The position numbers and the translations under genes were made by a program. A DNA stretch of 64,000 nucleotides from Auriscalpium vulgare (taxonomy: Eukaryota > Basidiomycota > Agaricomycetes > Russulales > Auriscalpiaceae): assembly GCA_019915015.1 (NCBI GenBank), contig JAHBBC010000005.1, forward strand, positions 372,001 through 436,000, read 5' to 3'. The notes under the pieces were generated by a model. That model saw nothing but the letters and a program-made list of their open reading frames with translations, made no database searches and was not told where the DNA came from. Positions 12,157-22,792 of the stretch are shown here, in pieces (position 1 is the stretch's first letter; the number at the start of each line of letters is the position of its first letter).

Positions 12157-13452
12157 TGACAAGCCCCGTCCCGCGCTGGGAGGGGATCTCGACTGTCTTT
12201 TCGCATTTTCGACCAAGTCCTCGGTCACGTGACCTCGGCCTTCCTGCGCCACGATCGGAGCGCCCCGCCGACTCCCACGCTGCTCGCACCACGCGCCCAC
12301 AGTCGCCACACGCTCGTCAGCACAGCATTTCCCACGCCCGTCACGACGCATCAGATTTCCATCAGACTCGCACAACCTGGTCGCACGACAGCCACGCTCG
12401 GCGCTACGCAGCTCCGGAGCTCTCACGCCATCTGAGTACCGCCTCAGTCGCTCATTGTCCGCTTGCCCATTGTCCGCCACACGAGTCCGACTACCCCGAC
12501 GTCCTCCGATTCAGCGCTACCGACTCGCCCGCTTCCCTTCGATGCGTACTAGCGCCTTACGACCCGCGCTACGCCCCCGCAGTCACAACGCGACTTGCGA
12601 TCGACACGTGACCCAGTCGCGACCGCGTCGAGAGTGGTGCACTCCGAACGTTCGCAATCGGAAGGCGCAGCCTCGTGCCCACATCATCGGACCACCGCTA
12701 TCGCGCTCGATATGGCGCGCATTGTCCGTTCCCGCGCTCCCCGACGCTGTTTCCCACAGTCGACGACAGAGAGGATCGTTTCCCGCGCCGCCTCCTTTGT
12801 CCTTTGACAGCGCTGATCGCTCGCTCGACACCGTTCCCCGCCTCGCTCCTCGTCGTCTGACCGACGCATGACCTCTACTCATTGTTCGTATTATTTCATA
12901 TGACGCCGCTATCTTGTTTTCTTTGTCTTTTCCGATGTCTCCGTACTTACTCGATCGGACACGCACTGTACTCGTCGCAACGTATAAATAGTCGTCGGAT
13001 ACTCTGCGAAATGCAAGTTACGTTCCCCCCTCATCGCTCCGAGCACAAGTCGTGCGCTCTCGCCCTCGTCGTATCGTATAGCGGTCAACATCGGTTGACT
13101 GCTCTCGCGCCTCAGCCTCAGCCATCGCCCTAGCCTTTGTTCTCGCTTCCCGTCTTATCGCCCTCATCTTGTTCCATCGTTGTTGCCCCTTTGCCCGAGT
13201 CCTCGATCGCAGTCGCGTCGCAGCCTTCCGACGTCGTACGTCGAAGCCTCGCTTTCCGATCTGTCGGAGAGTCGATCGATCGCCTCGTCGCTGCTGCGCT
13301 CTCGATCGGATCGCAGTACGATTGATCGGAGACGGTCGTCGCTTACTCCGGGACTCCTGACGCTCGCTCGCACACACACCGACATCTCTGCAGCGCTCTA
13401 GGGATTGGTGCTACGTTACGCATTCCGCCCTACTACCTGGTTGTGTCCATCA
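12157..13452 (+). repeat. Gypsy-1 5' LTR
   Basis: It starts TGACAAGCCCCGTCCC and ends GGTTGTGTCCATCA. A TATA box, TATAAATA at 12983-12990, suggests transcription starts roughly 25-30 bp downstream. Its repeat partner is 22835-24130, of equal length. Confidence 0.95.
12983..12990 (+). promoter_or_regulatory. TATA box in Gypsy-1 5' LTR
   Basis: TATAAATA sits inside the LTR at the place expected for the U3/R promoter; the same octamer is at 23661-23668 in the 3' LTR, and related TATAAATAG is kept in the solo LTR near 41262. Confidence 0.7.
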
Positions 13453-16200
13453 CTTTTGGAGCCCACCGCGAGGGTTTCAGTCAGGATTCCTCCGAAGCAA
13501 GCGCCAGCGCCTTCCCCCTTCTCCAATCGACGCCACACCCGTTCCTCCGCTCTCGCCGACGAAGTCCGACAAAGCTTCGTCGTACCCCCACCTGCTATCC
13601 CGGGATCCCCCACGCTCGTCGGAGATCTCTTCGACGAAGTCCCCAGCCCGGACGCGACTCACAATCACCTTCCGAGTACCTCCGGAAGCGAGTCGTTCGA
13701 GCTACTCGATCACCCACACATCCCAGGCGGGTTCCGAACACCGTCGCCTGCTCTAACACCTTTAACCCCATCGACTCCTTCACGTCCATCGCACCCTCCG
13801 ACTCCGATCACTCCACCCTCTCCGACTCCCAACGTCGGACCAGTCACAGCTCCGATCACCTTTATCCCCCCTCCCGCAACAACCATAGCTGCCGTACCCC
13901 CCGTCGCACCGCTTCCGATGGCTACTCCTATGCCCCCCCGCGGTTCGAAGACCGCCCCCGTTTTTGATGAAGAAAACCCGCGATCCATCAGGCGATTCTT
14001 TTCCGACCTCGAGACGCTTGCGGCGCAGTCTGGTCTCACCGACCAGCAGAAGAAAGATTGGGTACAACGCTATGTCCCGATCGAGGTCGCCGATTGTTTC
14101 GAGGCTCTGCCAGGCTTCGCAGGCACGTACGACGTGTTCAAGGCCGAGATCAAGGCACTCTACCCCACCGCCGATGAGGATCGCACCTACTCCACTTCCG
14201 ACCTCGAATCGCTCATCTCCGACACGCGTCGCACGTACATGGTCACGCTCGACGACTTTGCTGCCTACTACCGATCGTTCATTACGATCTCCGGATTCCT
14301 CATCCGGCATCATCGGTACTCCGACATGCAGCAGAAGAGCGACTTTCCGCGTGGGATCCCCGACTACCTTTGGCCGCGCATCGAGGCGCGACTGCAAGTC
14401 AAGAAGCCCGATGTGGTCCCAGGCGACAGCTACGAGGTCGCCGACGTCAATAGCGCTGCTCGCTTCGCGCTTCAGTCGGTCTCGAGGGACATCCGAGGAG
14501 CCACCACCGCTACCTCTACGACTGCTCCGACCATCGTCGCAAACCCGCCAGCCCCAGCTCCACAGTCGCAGACCCCTCCGCCCGCAATTAAGGCCGAGGA
14601 CATCATCGCATCGTTCGTCCGAACGCTGATGCAGGGAGGCGCACTCCCCGGCGTGACTCAACAGGCTGCGGCGGCACCAGTCGCAGTCGCAGTTCCGGCA
14701 GTCGCAGTCGCCCCAGCGGCTGTCCCCAACGCGAACATGCAGCGCCTGGCAGGTCGATGCCTGTACGATGGAGCTTCCGATCATCGCATCTCAGCGTGCC
14801 CCGCAGTCGAAGAAGATATTCGGGCAGGCATAGTCGCTCGGAACGCGGACGGAAAGGTTACCTTGCCCAACGGTACCTTCGTGCCCAGTCGCATCACAGG
14901 CGACTTCCTTCGCGATCGGGTGAGAGAGTGGCATCGTCGCAAGGCAGCGGAGCAGCCAGGGGCTGCCGCACAGCTGTTCGTCGGCGTAATCCCGGAGGAG
15001 CCCCTCCAAGTCTTCACCCTCTCGACTTCCGATCGCATCGCCACACTTGAAGCGGAGCTCGCACAGCTACGTGGCGAGAGGACTGCCTCGACCAACGCGC
15101 AAGTCTTTGACGGTGTGGAGATCACGCGTCGCGCTAAGCCCAAGCAGGCTGCGGCCGCTCCGACGGCTTCCGATCAACCAGCCAAGTCCTCCGATCAGTC
15201 GGCGCCCGCACCGGCGCATCCCTTTCGAGGTGCACGCGATGCGACCGACGCGCCAGTGAAGCCCAAGACAGTGCCAGCCGATCCTCCCAAGGCGGTTCGC
15301 GAGCCCAATTATCGCAACCTGCCCCCGGTCCATCGATCGGAGATCGCAGAGCAAGTCTTCGCTCGCGCTATGAAGGACTCCCAGATCGTCATCACGCCGG
15401 AGGAGCTTTTGTCTCTCGCCCCCGAGGTCCGCGCCAAGTACCGCGACGCAGTCACCCCACGTCGCGCAGTCAACGAGGCAGCAGCAGCACCCGTCGCGTC
15501 CACGAACTATCAGCGCGTCACCATGGAGGAAGTCCCCGACGAGGAGCTCGTGTCACCGGCCGCCGCGATAAGGCAAGCTGAGGAGCGCGTCTTCTCCAAC
15601 TACGCCCCCGATCCCCGAAAGGCCTCCAAGGAGCAGCTCTGGTCGAACGAATCGAAGGAGTGCGTCCTGTACATGTCCGACCCTATCGAGATGTACCTCA
15701 ACGATCTCGGCCCCGGCGAGTGCCCCGACCCCGACATGCTCACAGTTGCTCGTGACTCGCACGCTCTCCGATCGATCGACGGTCTCGTCGCCGGTCGTGC
15801 CACGATCGAGTGTCTGCTGGACCCCGGCTCGCAAGTCATCGCGATGTCCGAGGAGGTCGCCCATTTCCTGGAGCTCGCCTACTCCCCCAACGTCAAGATC
15901 CGACTTCAGAGCGCCAATCGGCAGGTCTCCAGCTCATTGGGCATGGCGCGCAACGTTCCGATCAAGTTTGGGAACATGACTCTCTACCTGCAGGTGCACG
16001 TTGTCCGTGACGTCGCCTATGACATTCTCCTCGGTCGCCCCTTCGACGTGCTCACCGAGAGCATCGTCCGCAACTACCGCGACGAGGATCAGACGGTCAC
16101 CATCCGCAACCCGAACTCCGACGACATTTTGACGATCCCGACCTTCCCGCGAGGCCATCATCGGTTTCGCAAGGCATGCCATAGCGGCTCCCACCTTTGA
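13453..16200 (+). CDS. gag: Gypsy-1 Gag and aspartic protease
   Basis: One frame is open from inside the LTR (just after a TAG at 13399) to the stop at 16198-16200. The first in-frame ATG after the primer-binding site is at 13918 (MATPMPPRG). The Pro/Ser-rich sequence before it is in frame but has no ATG, so the true start is unclear. The capsid-like region begins near FDEENPRSIRRFFSDLE. A Cys/His-containing stretch (CLYDGASDHRISACP, about 14760-14810) stands in for a zinc knuckle. Protease motifs follow near the C-terminus: LLDPGSQV (Asp-Pro-Gly in place of Asp-Ser/Thr-Gly, which I recall as normal for this fungal family) and DILLGRPF. The product packages element RNA and processes Gag-Pol. 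Confidence 0.85.
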   Translation, partial: LLEPTARVSVRIPPKQAPAPSPFSNRRHTRSSALADEVRQSFVVPPPAIPGSPTLVGDLFDEVPSPDATHNHLPSTSGSESFELLDHPHIPGGFRTPSPALTPLTPSTPSRPSHPPTPITPPSPTPNVGPVTAPITFIPPPATTIAAVPPVAPLPMATPMPPRGSKTAPVFDEENPRSIRRFFSDLETLAAQSGLTDQQKKDWVQRYVPIEVADCFEALPGFAGTYDVFKAEIKALYPTADEDRTYSTSDLESLISDTRRTYMVTLDDFAAYYRSFITISGFLIRHHRYSDMQQKSDFPRGIPDYLWPRIEARLQVKKPDVVPGDSYEVADVNSAARFALQSVSRDIRGATTATSTTAPTIVANPPAPAPQSQTPPPAIKAEDIIASFVRTLMQGGALPGVTQQAAAAPVAVAVPAVAVAPAAVPNANMQRLAGRCLYDGASDHRISACPAVEEDIRAGIVARNADGKVTLPNGTFVPSRITGDFLRDRVREWHRRKAAEQPGAAAQLFVGVIPEEPLQVFTLSTSDRIATLEAELAQLRGERTASTNAQVFDGVEITRRAKPKQAAAAPTASDQPAKSSDQSAPAPAHPFRGARDATDAPVKPKTVPADPPKAVREPNYRNLPPVHRSEIAEQVFARAMKDSQIVITPEELLSLAPEVRAKYRDAVTPRRAVNEAAAAPVASTNYQRVTMEEVPDEELVSPAAAIRQAEERVFSNYAPDPRKASKEQLWSNESKECVLYMSDPIEMYLNDLGPGECPDPDMLTVARDSHALRSIDGLVAGRATIECLLDPGSQVIAMSEEVAHFLELAYSPNVKIRLQSANRQVSSSLGMARNVPIKFGNMTLYLQVHVVRDVAYDILLGRPFDVLTESIVRNYRDEDQTVTIRNPNSDDILTIPTFPRGHHRFRKACHSGSHL
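13457..13472 (+). promoter_or_regulatory. Candidate primer-binding site of Gypsy-1
   Basis: TGGAGCCCACCGCGAG begins four bases after the 5' LTR. TGG pairs with the CCA end of a tRNA and the rest would pair with an acceptor/T-stem 3' strand. Which tRNA is used was not determined. Confidence 0.6.
16133..16200 (+). promoter_or_regulatory. Gag-to-Pol overlap needing a +1 (or -2) frame change
   Basis: The Gag frame ends at 16200 while the Pol frame (frame 2) is open upstream of its ATG from 16133, reading IGFARHAIAAPTFDDLGEDE. A shift near the CCG CGA GGC codons (about 16147-16155) would fuse the two proteins. It could equally be a small indel, or Pol could start independently at 16229. Confidence 0.5.
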
Positions 16201-16228
16201 TGATCTAGGTGAAGATGAAGCCATCGCC

Positions 16229-19200
16229 ATGATCATCGAAGGCGATGGCGACGACGCGCGCATCATTGCATATACCCCAATCGACGCCTCCGACGACTCC
16301 GCGATTCAAGCTGCCTACGTTACCGCCTCCGAAGCCCGCACGCATTTACCAGAGTACGCAGCCCCGTCTTTCTTGCACAAAATATGTCCCGCAGAGCCTT
16401 GTAAATCACGTACGACTCCCGAATCAAATCTTGGTCACCAGTATACGTCGTCCGATCGCAAGCCATCTCCGACTCAGAAACCGCGCTATCGACACCCACA
16501 TCTTGACGACGACACTCAGCAATATCTTGGACATTCCCCGCGACCACCGACCACTTTCTTGGACTCGTCCACATCGTCGCCTTCGCCTTCCGATCCCGAA
16601 CCAGTCGACATCTTTCTTGGCAAGAAGAAGTACAAGCCCGTCGCAGACAAAGTCCGACCCGTTCTTGGCACACTTCCTGACGGGTTTCGCATCGAGCGCA
16701 ACATCATCGGAGACCCCCTCGCATCCATGCCACCATTATCGACGCATCCCCCGCCCTTCGTTCCCACCGGTCGATACACCCAAGAACGTCACGACAAGAT
16801 GGACGCGAACCCCAGCTACGAATTCCTCACCCCGACCGAGCGCGATCTCTTGCACGACATTATCGTAAAGCAGAACGAGGCTTTCGCATGGGACGACACC
16901 GAACGCGGCAGCTTCAAGCCCGAATACTTCCCTCCGATCCAGATTCCCGTTGTCGCACACGTCCCATGGGTCGATCGCAACATCCCCATACCCCCGGGCA
17001 TCTACAACGACGTCTGCGCCATGATCAAACGGAAGATCGCGGCAGGTGTCTACGAGCCCTCGAACTCTTCCTATCGATCGAAGTGGTTCTGCGTCGCAAA
17101 GAAGGATGGCAAGAGTCTACGTATAGTCCACTCGCTCGAGCCACTCAACGCTGTCACGGTCGCACACTCCGGCGTCCCTCCGATCCAAGAACAACTTGCG
17201 GAACAGTTCGGAGGACGTGCCTGTGGTGGCATTCTCGACCTCTACGTCGGATACGACGAGCGACTCATCGACCCCCGATCCCGCGACTTCACGACCTTCC
17301 AGACGCCTTACGGAGCACTTCGTCTAGTCACCCTTCCGATGGGGTGGACGAACTCGGTCCCCATATTCCACGACGACGTCACGTTCATTTTGCAGGATGA
17401 GATCCCGACCTTCACAGTGCCCTTCATCGACGATGTTCCCCTCAAAGGCCCCAAGTCCGACTATCGACTTTCCGATGGATCTTACGAGATGATCCCGGAA
17501 AACAAGGACATTCGTCGCTTCGTCTGGGAGCACCTCACCAACGTCAATCGGATCCTCCAGCGCATGCGCTACTCCGGCGGTACCTTCTCCGGTCCCAAGT
17601 CGATCCTCATCGCTCGCGAATTCACCGTCCTCCGACACCTCTGCACTCCGGAAGGTCGCCGCGCAGATCCGACCACAATCTCAGCCATCACGAACTGGGG
17701 TCCCCTCAAGGATCTCTCCGACGTTCGCGCTTTCCTTGGCACAGTCGGAGTCTGCAGGATATTCATCAAGGACTTCGCGAAGCATGCGTGGCCTCTCACC
17801 AAGCTCACACGGAAGGGTACGGAGTGGGAGTACGGTCCCGATCAGCACAAGGCGCAAGAGTACCTCAAAAACGCGCTGGTCAAGTCGGACGCCCTTCGAG
17901 CGATCGATTACGAGTCGCAAGCACCAGTCGTACTCGCAGTCGACACATCCTACATCGCCGTCGGCTACATTCTCGCCCAAGAGGAACTGAACAACCCGAA
18001 GAAGCGTTACTACAGTCGTTTTGGATCGATCTCGCTCAACAATCGCGAACGACGCTTCTCCCAGCCCAAGCTCGAGATCTATGGACTCTTCCGATCGCTT
18101 CGCGCCCTTCGCATGTATCTCATCGGACTACGAAACTTCATCGTCGAAGTCGATGCCAGCTCGATCGGAGGAATGCTCAAGAACCCCGATTTAGTTCCGA
18201 CGGCTAGCATCAATCGCTGGATCATCGGCATCCTCGTCTTCAAGTTCCTCCTTCGACACGTCCCAGGCATCGCACATGGTCCCGACGGACTGTCGCGTCG
18301 CGTCCGACAGCCAGGCGATCCAGAGGAACCCCCCGACGAAGACTACGATGATTGGCTCGACAACCTGTACGGATTTTTGTTCGCAGTCCCCACGCATAGC
18401 TCCACAGTCAAACCCGACCAAGCTCCCTCCCTCCCCGCCCCTGGACTCAACGCTGTGTTCGCATTGACCGCGGACGGTCAAGATCTCAGTGAGGAGGAGG
18501 AGCCCGAGCTATCGTACGACGAAGTCCCACGCAGCGACGCAGCGATCAAAGCCGACGAGCGACTAGTCCATGTTCGCGAATGGTTAGAAGACCCCGTGCG
18601 ACCAGATCACCTTTCCGACCAAGAATTTGCGACCTTCGTCCGATACGCGCTCCGATTCTTCAGCACCGGCAATCGACTCTATCGACGCTCAGGAGATGGC
18701 GCGCACAAGCTCATCCCCCACCCCAAGCGCCGTATCCAAGTCCTAGTCGACTGCCACGACAAAGTCGGACATCGCGGAGTCTTTGCGACTCGATCTCTAG
18801 TCGGAGAACGCTTCTGGTGGCCGTCCTATGAATCGGACGTTATGTGGTATGTTCGCACATGCCACCTCTGTCAACAACGCCAGAAGCGACAGATCCTCAT
18901 CCCTCCGACCGTCGCAACTCCCGCTCCCTTGTTCGCAAAGATCTACGTCGATACGCTGCACATGCCCGTCTCAGGAGGATACCGCTATATCGTCCAAGGT
19001 CGCTGTTCACTTACGACCTACCCGGAGTTCTCCCTACTCAAGAAGGAGAACGCCGTCGCGATCGCGGACTGGATCTTCCAAAGCATCCTCTGTCGCTGGG
19101 GTTCCCTGTCGGAGGTCGTCACTGACAATGGCGGTCCTTTTATCAAAGCCCTGGTTCATCTTGAGAAGAAATACCACATACGCCACATTCGCATCTCAGG

Positions 19201-19951
19201 CTACAACTCTCGTGCTAACGGAATAGTCGAACGTGCTCATTATGACGTTCGGCAAGCACTCTACAAGGCCGCGAATGGTGACCAGACCCAGTGGGCGCGC
19301 TGCGCTTTCTCGGTGTTCTGGTCGGAACGTATCACGGTTCGGAAGCGCATGGGCTGCTCCCCATACTTCGCTGTCACCGGATGTCACCCGATCATTCCCC
19401 TCGACATCTCGGAAGCGACGTACCTCCAGCCCCCTCCCGAATCTCTTCTCTCGACCACAGACCTCATCGCGCGACGGGCAATCGCACTGCAGAAACGACA
19501 TGATCAAGTCTCCGCTCTCCGATCGGACGTATACGCTGAGCGACTCGCGAACGCTAGGAAATTCGAGAAGGAACATTCGCACGTCATCAAGAACTTCGAC
19601 TTCAAGCGAGGCGCTCTAGTACTCATCCGACACACTGCGATCGAAAAGTCACTCAATCGGAAGATGCGCCCGCGCTACCTAGGACCCCTAGTCGTCGTCT
19701 CCCGCAATCGGGGAGGAGCATACATCGTCGCGGAGCTGGACGGCTCTGTACTCGACCGTCCGATCGCCGCATTTCGAGTCATCCCCTACTTCGCTCGCAA
19801 GGAGATTCCCTTCCACTTGTCCGACGTCGACATAGACACTCATCGACTACGCGAGTTAGAAGCCTCGACGCAACATGGCAACGATGACGGCGAAGAGCCA
19901 CCCCTTCTCGACGCACCCGACGACGAAGACGAAGTCCCCGACCAAGTGTAG
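16229..19951 (+). CDS. pol: Gypsy-1 Pol: reverse transcriptase, RNase H, integrase
   Basis: Uninterrupted frame of 1,240 codons from ATG 16229. The RT region contains KWFCVAKKDGKSLRIVHSLE, LPMGWTNSVPIFHDDV and the catalytic box FIDDV (17423-17434), a conservative variant of Y-x-D-D. The RNase H-like region includes VLAVDTSYIAVGY. The integrase has an HHCC zinc-binding region (CHDKVGHRG ... CHLCQQ) and a DDE core: YVDTLHMP, TDNGGPF (Asp codon 19124) and GIVERAH (Glu codon 19229), with Asp-Glu spacing about 35. No chromodomain is seen at the C-terminus, which is acidic. The enzymes copy the RNA to cDNA and insert it in the nucleus. All catalytic motifs are intact. Confidence 0.93.
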   Translation: MIIEGDGDDARIIAYTPIDASDDSAIQAAYVTASEARTHLPEYAAPSFLHKICPAEPCKSRTTPESNLGHQYTSSDRKPSPTQKPRYRHPHLDDDTQQYLGHSPRPPTTFLDSSTSSPSPSDPEPVDIFLGKKKYKPVADKVRPVLGTLPDGFRIERNIIGDPLASMPPLSTHPPPFVPTGRYTQERHDKMDANPSYEFLTPTERDLLHDIIVKQNEAFAWDDTERGSFKPEYFPPIQIPVVAHVPWVDRNIPIPPGIYNDVCAMIKRKIAAGVYEPSNSSYRSKWFCVAKKDGKSLRIVHSLEPLNAVTVAHSGVPPIQEQLAEQFGGRACGGILDLYVGYDERLIDPRSRDFTTFQTPYGALRLVTLPMGWTNSVPIFHDDVTFILQDEIPTFTVPFIDDVPLKGPKSDYRLSDGSYEMIPENKDIRRFVWEHLTNVNRILQRMRYSGGTFSGPKSILIAREFTVLRHLCTPEGRRADPTTISAITNWGPLKDLSDVRAFLGTVGVCRIFIKDFAKHAWPLTKLTRKGTEWEYGPDQHKAQEYLKNALVKSDALRAIDYESQAPVVLAVDTSYIAVGYILAQEELNNPKKRYYSRFGSISLNNRERRFSQPKLEIYGLFRSLRALRMYLIGLRNFIVEVDASSIGGMLKNPDLVPTASINRWIIGILVFKFLLRHVPGIAHGPDGLSRRVRQPGDPEEPPDEDYDDWLDNLYGFLFAVPTHSSTVKPDQAPSLPAPGLNAVFALTADGQDLSEEEEPELSYDEVPRSDAAIKADERLVHVREWLEDPVRPDHLSDQEFATFVRYALRFFSTGNRLYRRSGDGAHKLIPHPKRRIQVLVDCHDKVGHRGVFATRSLVGERFWWPSYESDVMWYVRTCHLCQQRQKRQILIPPTVATPAPLFAKIYVDTLHMPVSGGYRYIVQGRCSLTTYPEFSLLKKENAVAIADWIFQSILCRWGSLSEVVTDNGGPFIKALVHLEKKYHIRHIRISGYNSRANGIVERAHYDVRQALYKAANGDQTQWARCAFSVFWSERITVRKRMGCSPYFAVTGCHPIIPLDISEATYLQPPPESLLSTTDLIARRAIALQKRHDQVSALRSDVYAERLANARKFEKEHSHVIKNFDFKRGALVLIRHTAIEKSLNRKMRPRYLGPLVVVSRNRGGAYIVAELDGSVLDRPIAAFRVIPYFARKEIPFHLSDVDIDTHRLRELEASTQHGNDDGEEPPLLDAPDDEDEVPDQV
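18459..18500 (+). promoter_or_regulatory. Internal copy of the polypurine-tract region (candidate central PPT)
   Basis: These 42 bases inside pol match 38 of 42 bases of 22793-22834, the segment directly abutting the 3' LTR, including CAGTGAGGAGGAGG. In pol it encodes LTADGQDLSEEE. It lies near the middle of the element and could prime a second plus strand. Confidence 0.55.
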
Positions 19952-20300
19952 AGAGTTCCGATCGCATCATCCCTCCGACATTCCTTTCCTTTTCCATCCC
20001 CATCACCAAGTCGCTCGCGTCGTATCGCTGTAGCGCAGGCCCACTCAAGATAAAGGGCCTTAGCCTATGAAGGATTACTGAGGCTTAAACAAAAGTCATT
20101 AGTTCGACTTAGTCGGACACCCACATTCTTTTATCAACACATAATCGGAGCCAAGTCGAAGTTCCCGCGCAGTCATCAAGTCAGTCGGAGTGGTCAAGAA
20201 AGCGGGTCTATTCAAAAGTCAAGGCACAGGTTACACAAGAGCGAGTCGCGCTACAATTACAGGGTATCTACTGTGTCGCCTCACATCTCCGACCATTCGC
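19952..20300. other. Gap between Gypsy-1 pol and the antisense gene
   Basis: About 350 bp between two convergent stop codons (pol 19951, antisense gene 20301). It is rich in TCGGA/TCCGA words like the rest of the element. No coding sequence or clear terminator was seen; it must hold both 3' ends. Confidence 0.6.
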
Positions 20301-22326
20301 CTACTCCTCGAACACCTCATACCACTCGTCCTCCTCGCGCATGATCCTCGGCACCTGCCCCGCCTCGTACGCCCTCCAGAGGGGCGCGTTGATCAACCGG
20401 ACGTCGCGCCACCAGCCGTCGATGAACGAGTCACGGAGTGCGAACATGTTGGCGAGTTCCTCCGATCGCGTCTTGCGCACCTCCTTGACGATGAGCGTGA
20501 TGCCCCCCGGAGTCCTGGCGCCCGCGACCGTCTCGATCGGCCCGGCGACGAGGTCTTGAAGAGAGGCGAAGGACGGAAACGCGATGAAGTCGCGTGGTCG
20601 AGGACCGGGAGGTAGGATGTGTCGTCGGCGCGCCTTGCCTTTGCCCTTGCCCTTGCTGGCGGTCGGACGTGCGGTAGCCGGTGCGGAGGGACCTAGTCAA
20701 GAGTCAGCGCAGCTCCCCCAGAGTCGAAAGCGGTACTCACCGGCGACGGGTTCTTCGGGGCCCGCGAACACATCAACAGAGGGCGTGCGCCACTCCGCGG
20801 CTTCCTGCGCCCACGATCCTGCGCGTTCCGATCCTGAGCGCGGCGCGTCAGTCGTCGCGTCGGGACTCGTCAAGAAGAGCGGACTGCTCTCACCTGGCAC
20901 CGTCCGTTGCGTCTGCGACTCGGGCAGCGCGGCTTGCGGCGCGTCTTGAACAGGCTGCGATGGGCCGGCTTCTTGCGTAGCGTCGACGTCCATGTTGACC
21001 GGCGCGGGAACGGTCGGAGCCGCAGGAGGTGGCGGTCTGCCTACGAACTGGCGCGGCGCGACTGAAAGGGTTTCAAAACGAAGTCAGCGACTGAATCGGA
21101 AGACGAACAAGACACTTACCTTGTGCCAACGCCCTTGTCTCTTGGCGCGGAGTCTTGTGCGCCATCTTCGGAGCCTTGAACGATGGATCGTCGCGATCGG
21201 GCGACGACTCAGCCGGTCGCTTCTGACCCACTGCTGGATCGGCAGGCGCGGCAGCCTCCGCCGCGGCCGCGGCCTCTCGCTGAGTGCGCGACAAGACTAG
21301 GCAAAAGAGTTAGCAAGCGACGAAGATCGGACGATAAGGCGACTTACCTTGTACGTTTCCTTCGTCCCATCGGCACCCTTTCTTCGCCTCCCGGCACTTC
21401 TCGCACTCCACGGTCCACCCCGACGGCTTGAGGGTCGCTCTGTAGCGACAGTCGATGCGCCCGTCCGAGCCCGTCTTCGCGCAGTAATCGCAGGCCTACG
21501 GAGTGATCAGCGCGCGATAGGAGAAGACCAGCGATCGCGACTTACCGGAGTACCCCTGAAGTTAAACTCCCCGCGCTCGATGCGAAGCACGAGGTCGTTG
21601 GCGCGCGCCTTCTCGAATCGGAGGCGGATCGCCAAAGTCGCGTCCGACTCGCCTCTGCGCTTCCGAGCGGAGACCTGTTCCCCAGCGTCTGGAGAGCCGT
21701 CGTCCAGCTCGTCGCGGTTGTCTTCGTCGCGATCTCCCGACTCAGGAGGCTCCGTCGCGGGAACCTCCGCGACCTCGATCGGCGCCAAAGACATAGCGCG
21801 GTCGGCAGTCGGCTGCGCAGGTGGAGGAACAGGGAGTGGCGTCGGCGATGGAGAAGCGACGGAGGCGGCCGGCGCGTCGTCATCACTAGCGAGGAGGCGA
21901 TCGAAGAACGTGTCCTCATCCTCCTGGGCAAACAAACGCAGTCAGTGAGTGGTCGACGACGAACGGGCGCGGACGTACCTCCGATTCTTCCCCCGACTCG
22001 AACTCTTCCTCCGGGCACAACCAGTGCGGGGCGAGGGCGGTCCACTCAGGCGTGCCGTGCGTCCGGAAGATCGCCTGGAACTTGTTGAGGACCGGAAGGA
22101 TGCGCGGCTCGGCGTTCGGATACTCATAGCCGATGTTCTATGGATCGCACGTCAGTTGATTGGTCAAGAACGGAGTCGGACGTCGACTTACCAAAGCTTT
22201 CGCCATCCGACGAGCCCATTCGAGTTGCGCAGCCGGAGTCGCATCTTCGGACCACTTGGTGAACTGTCGTTCGACTTGACGGACGACGCTGTCGTCAGAG
22301 AGGCGGCGAGGAGTAGGAGTGGACAT
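20301..22326 (-). CDS. Antisense seven-exon gene inside Gypsy-1: cysteine-rich, zinc-cluster-like protein
   Basis: Exons 22326-22192, 22137-21979, 21923-21546, 21495-21348, 21296-21120, 21061-20741 and 20692-20301 total 1,710 nt (569 residues). All six introns (54, 55, 50, 51, 58, 48 bp) have GT-AG ends, mostly GTAAGT/GTACGT/GTGAGT donors, and every junction keeps frame. The start is ATG MSTPTPRRLSDDSV; the end is REEDEWYEVFEE. Exon 4 encodes CDYCAKTG...DC...ECEKCREAKKGCRW, six or more cysteines resembling fungal zinc-cluster DNA-binding regions. The middle is Pro/Ala/Ser-rich with basic KGKGKGKARRR near the C-terminal domain. Six intact introns on the strand opposite gag-pol mean they survive passage through the genomic RNA. 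The product is unknown; a nuclear regulator or nucleic-acid-binding accessory protein is an inference. Confidence 0.85.
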
Positions 22327-22792
22327 GTTTCAACGAGCGCCAGATGAAGGGACGTGGAGAGTTGCCTCCGACTAGCGATCGCATACCGCCTTTTAAGCGA
22401 TTCGGCCCTCCTCAAGGCGCGCACGCCAATCGATCGACTTCGACGAATTTTCGATCGCTCCCTAGCGTTCCCACCATTGTCCGACTACGGCCAGGCCTCG
22501 CCTCCAGCGCTCCGCCTCGACTCCGATCGCCTTTGGCATCCAGGTATACCGTCCGGGAAGCATGACGCGTCGCGCCTAGCCCATGACATCACCACGGCGC
22601 CTACGTCTTCATCCAGTATAGACTCTTCCTCCGACGACCCTCTACGCTCACACGATCGCACCCGACTTTCGAATTACTCGCCGACTTTGCCCGCCGCAGT
22701 CTTCCGATTCCGACTGACGCAGCTATTCGCCTCCGACGTCCCCGCCGTTCGATTCCCCTTCCGACCATCGCCCGCATAACCCTAGCGTCTGG
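22327..22792 (-). promoter_or_regulatory. Probable promoter region of the antisense gene
   Basis: 466 bp between the antisense ATG and the polypurine tract, with no supported coding sequence. It must contain the minus-strand promoter if the gene is expressed from within the element; alternatively transcription could start in the antisense direction inside the 3' LTR. No TATA box was identified with confidence. Confidence 0.4.

Noticed and set aside
12904..13400. Small genes within the LTRs
   Set aside because: Frames on both strands repeat exactly in both LTRs and solo LTRs with stops; they are LTR promoter sequence.
13405..13917. Gag start inside the 5' LTR
   Set aside because: The in-LTR codon is TTG, and the frame would span the primer-binding site; first real ATG is 13918. 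The upstream coding look may be compositional.
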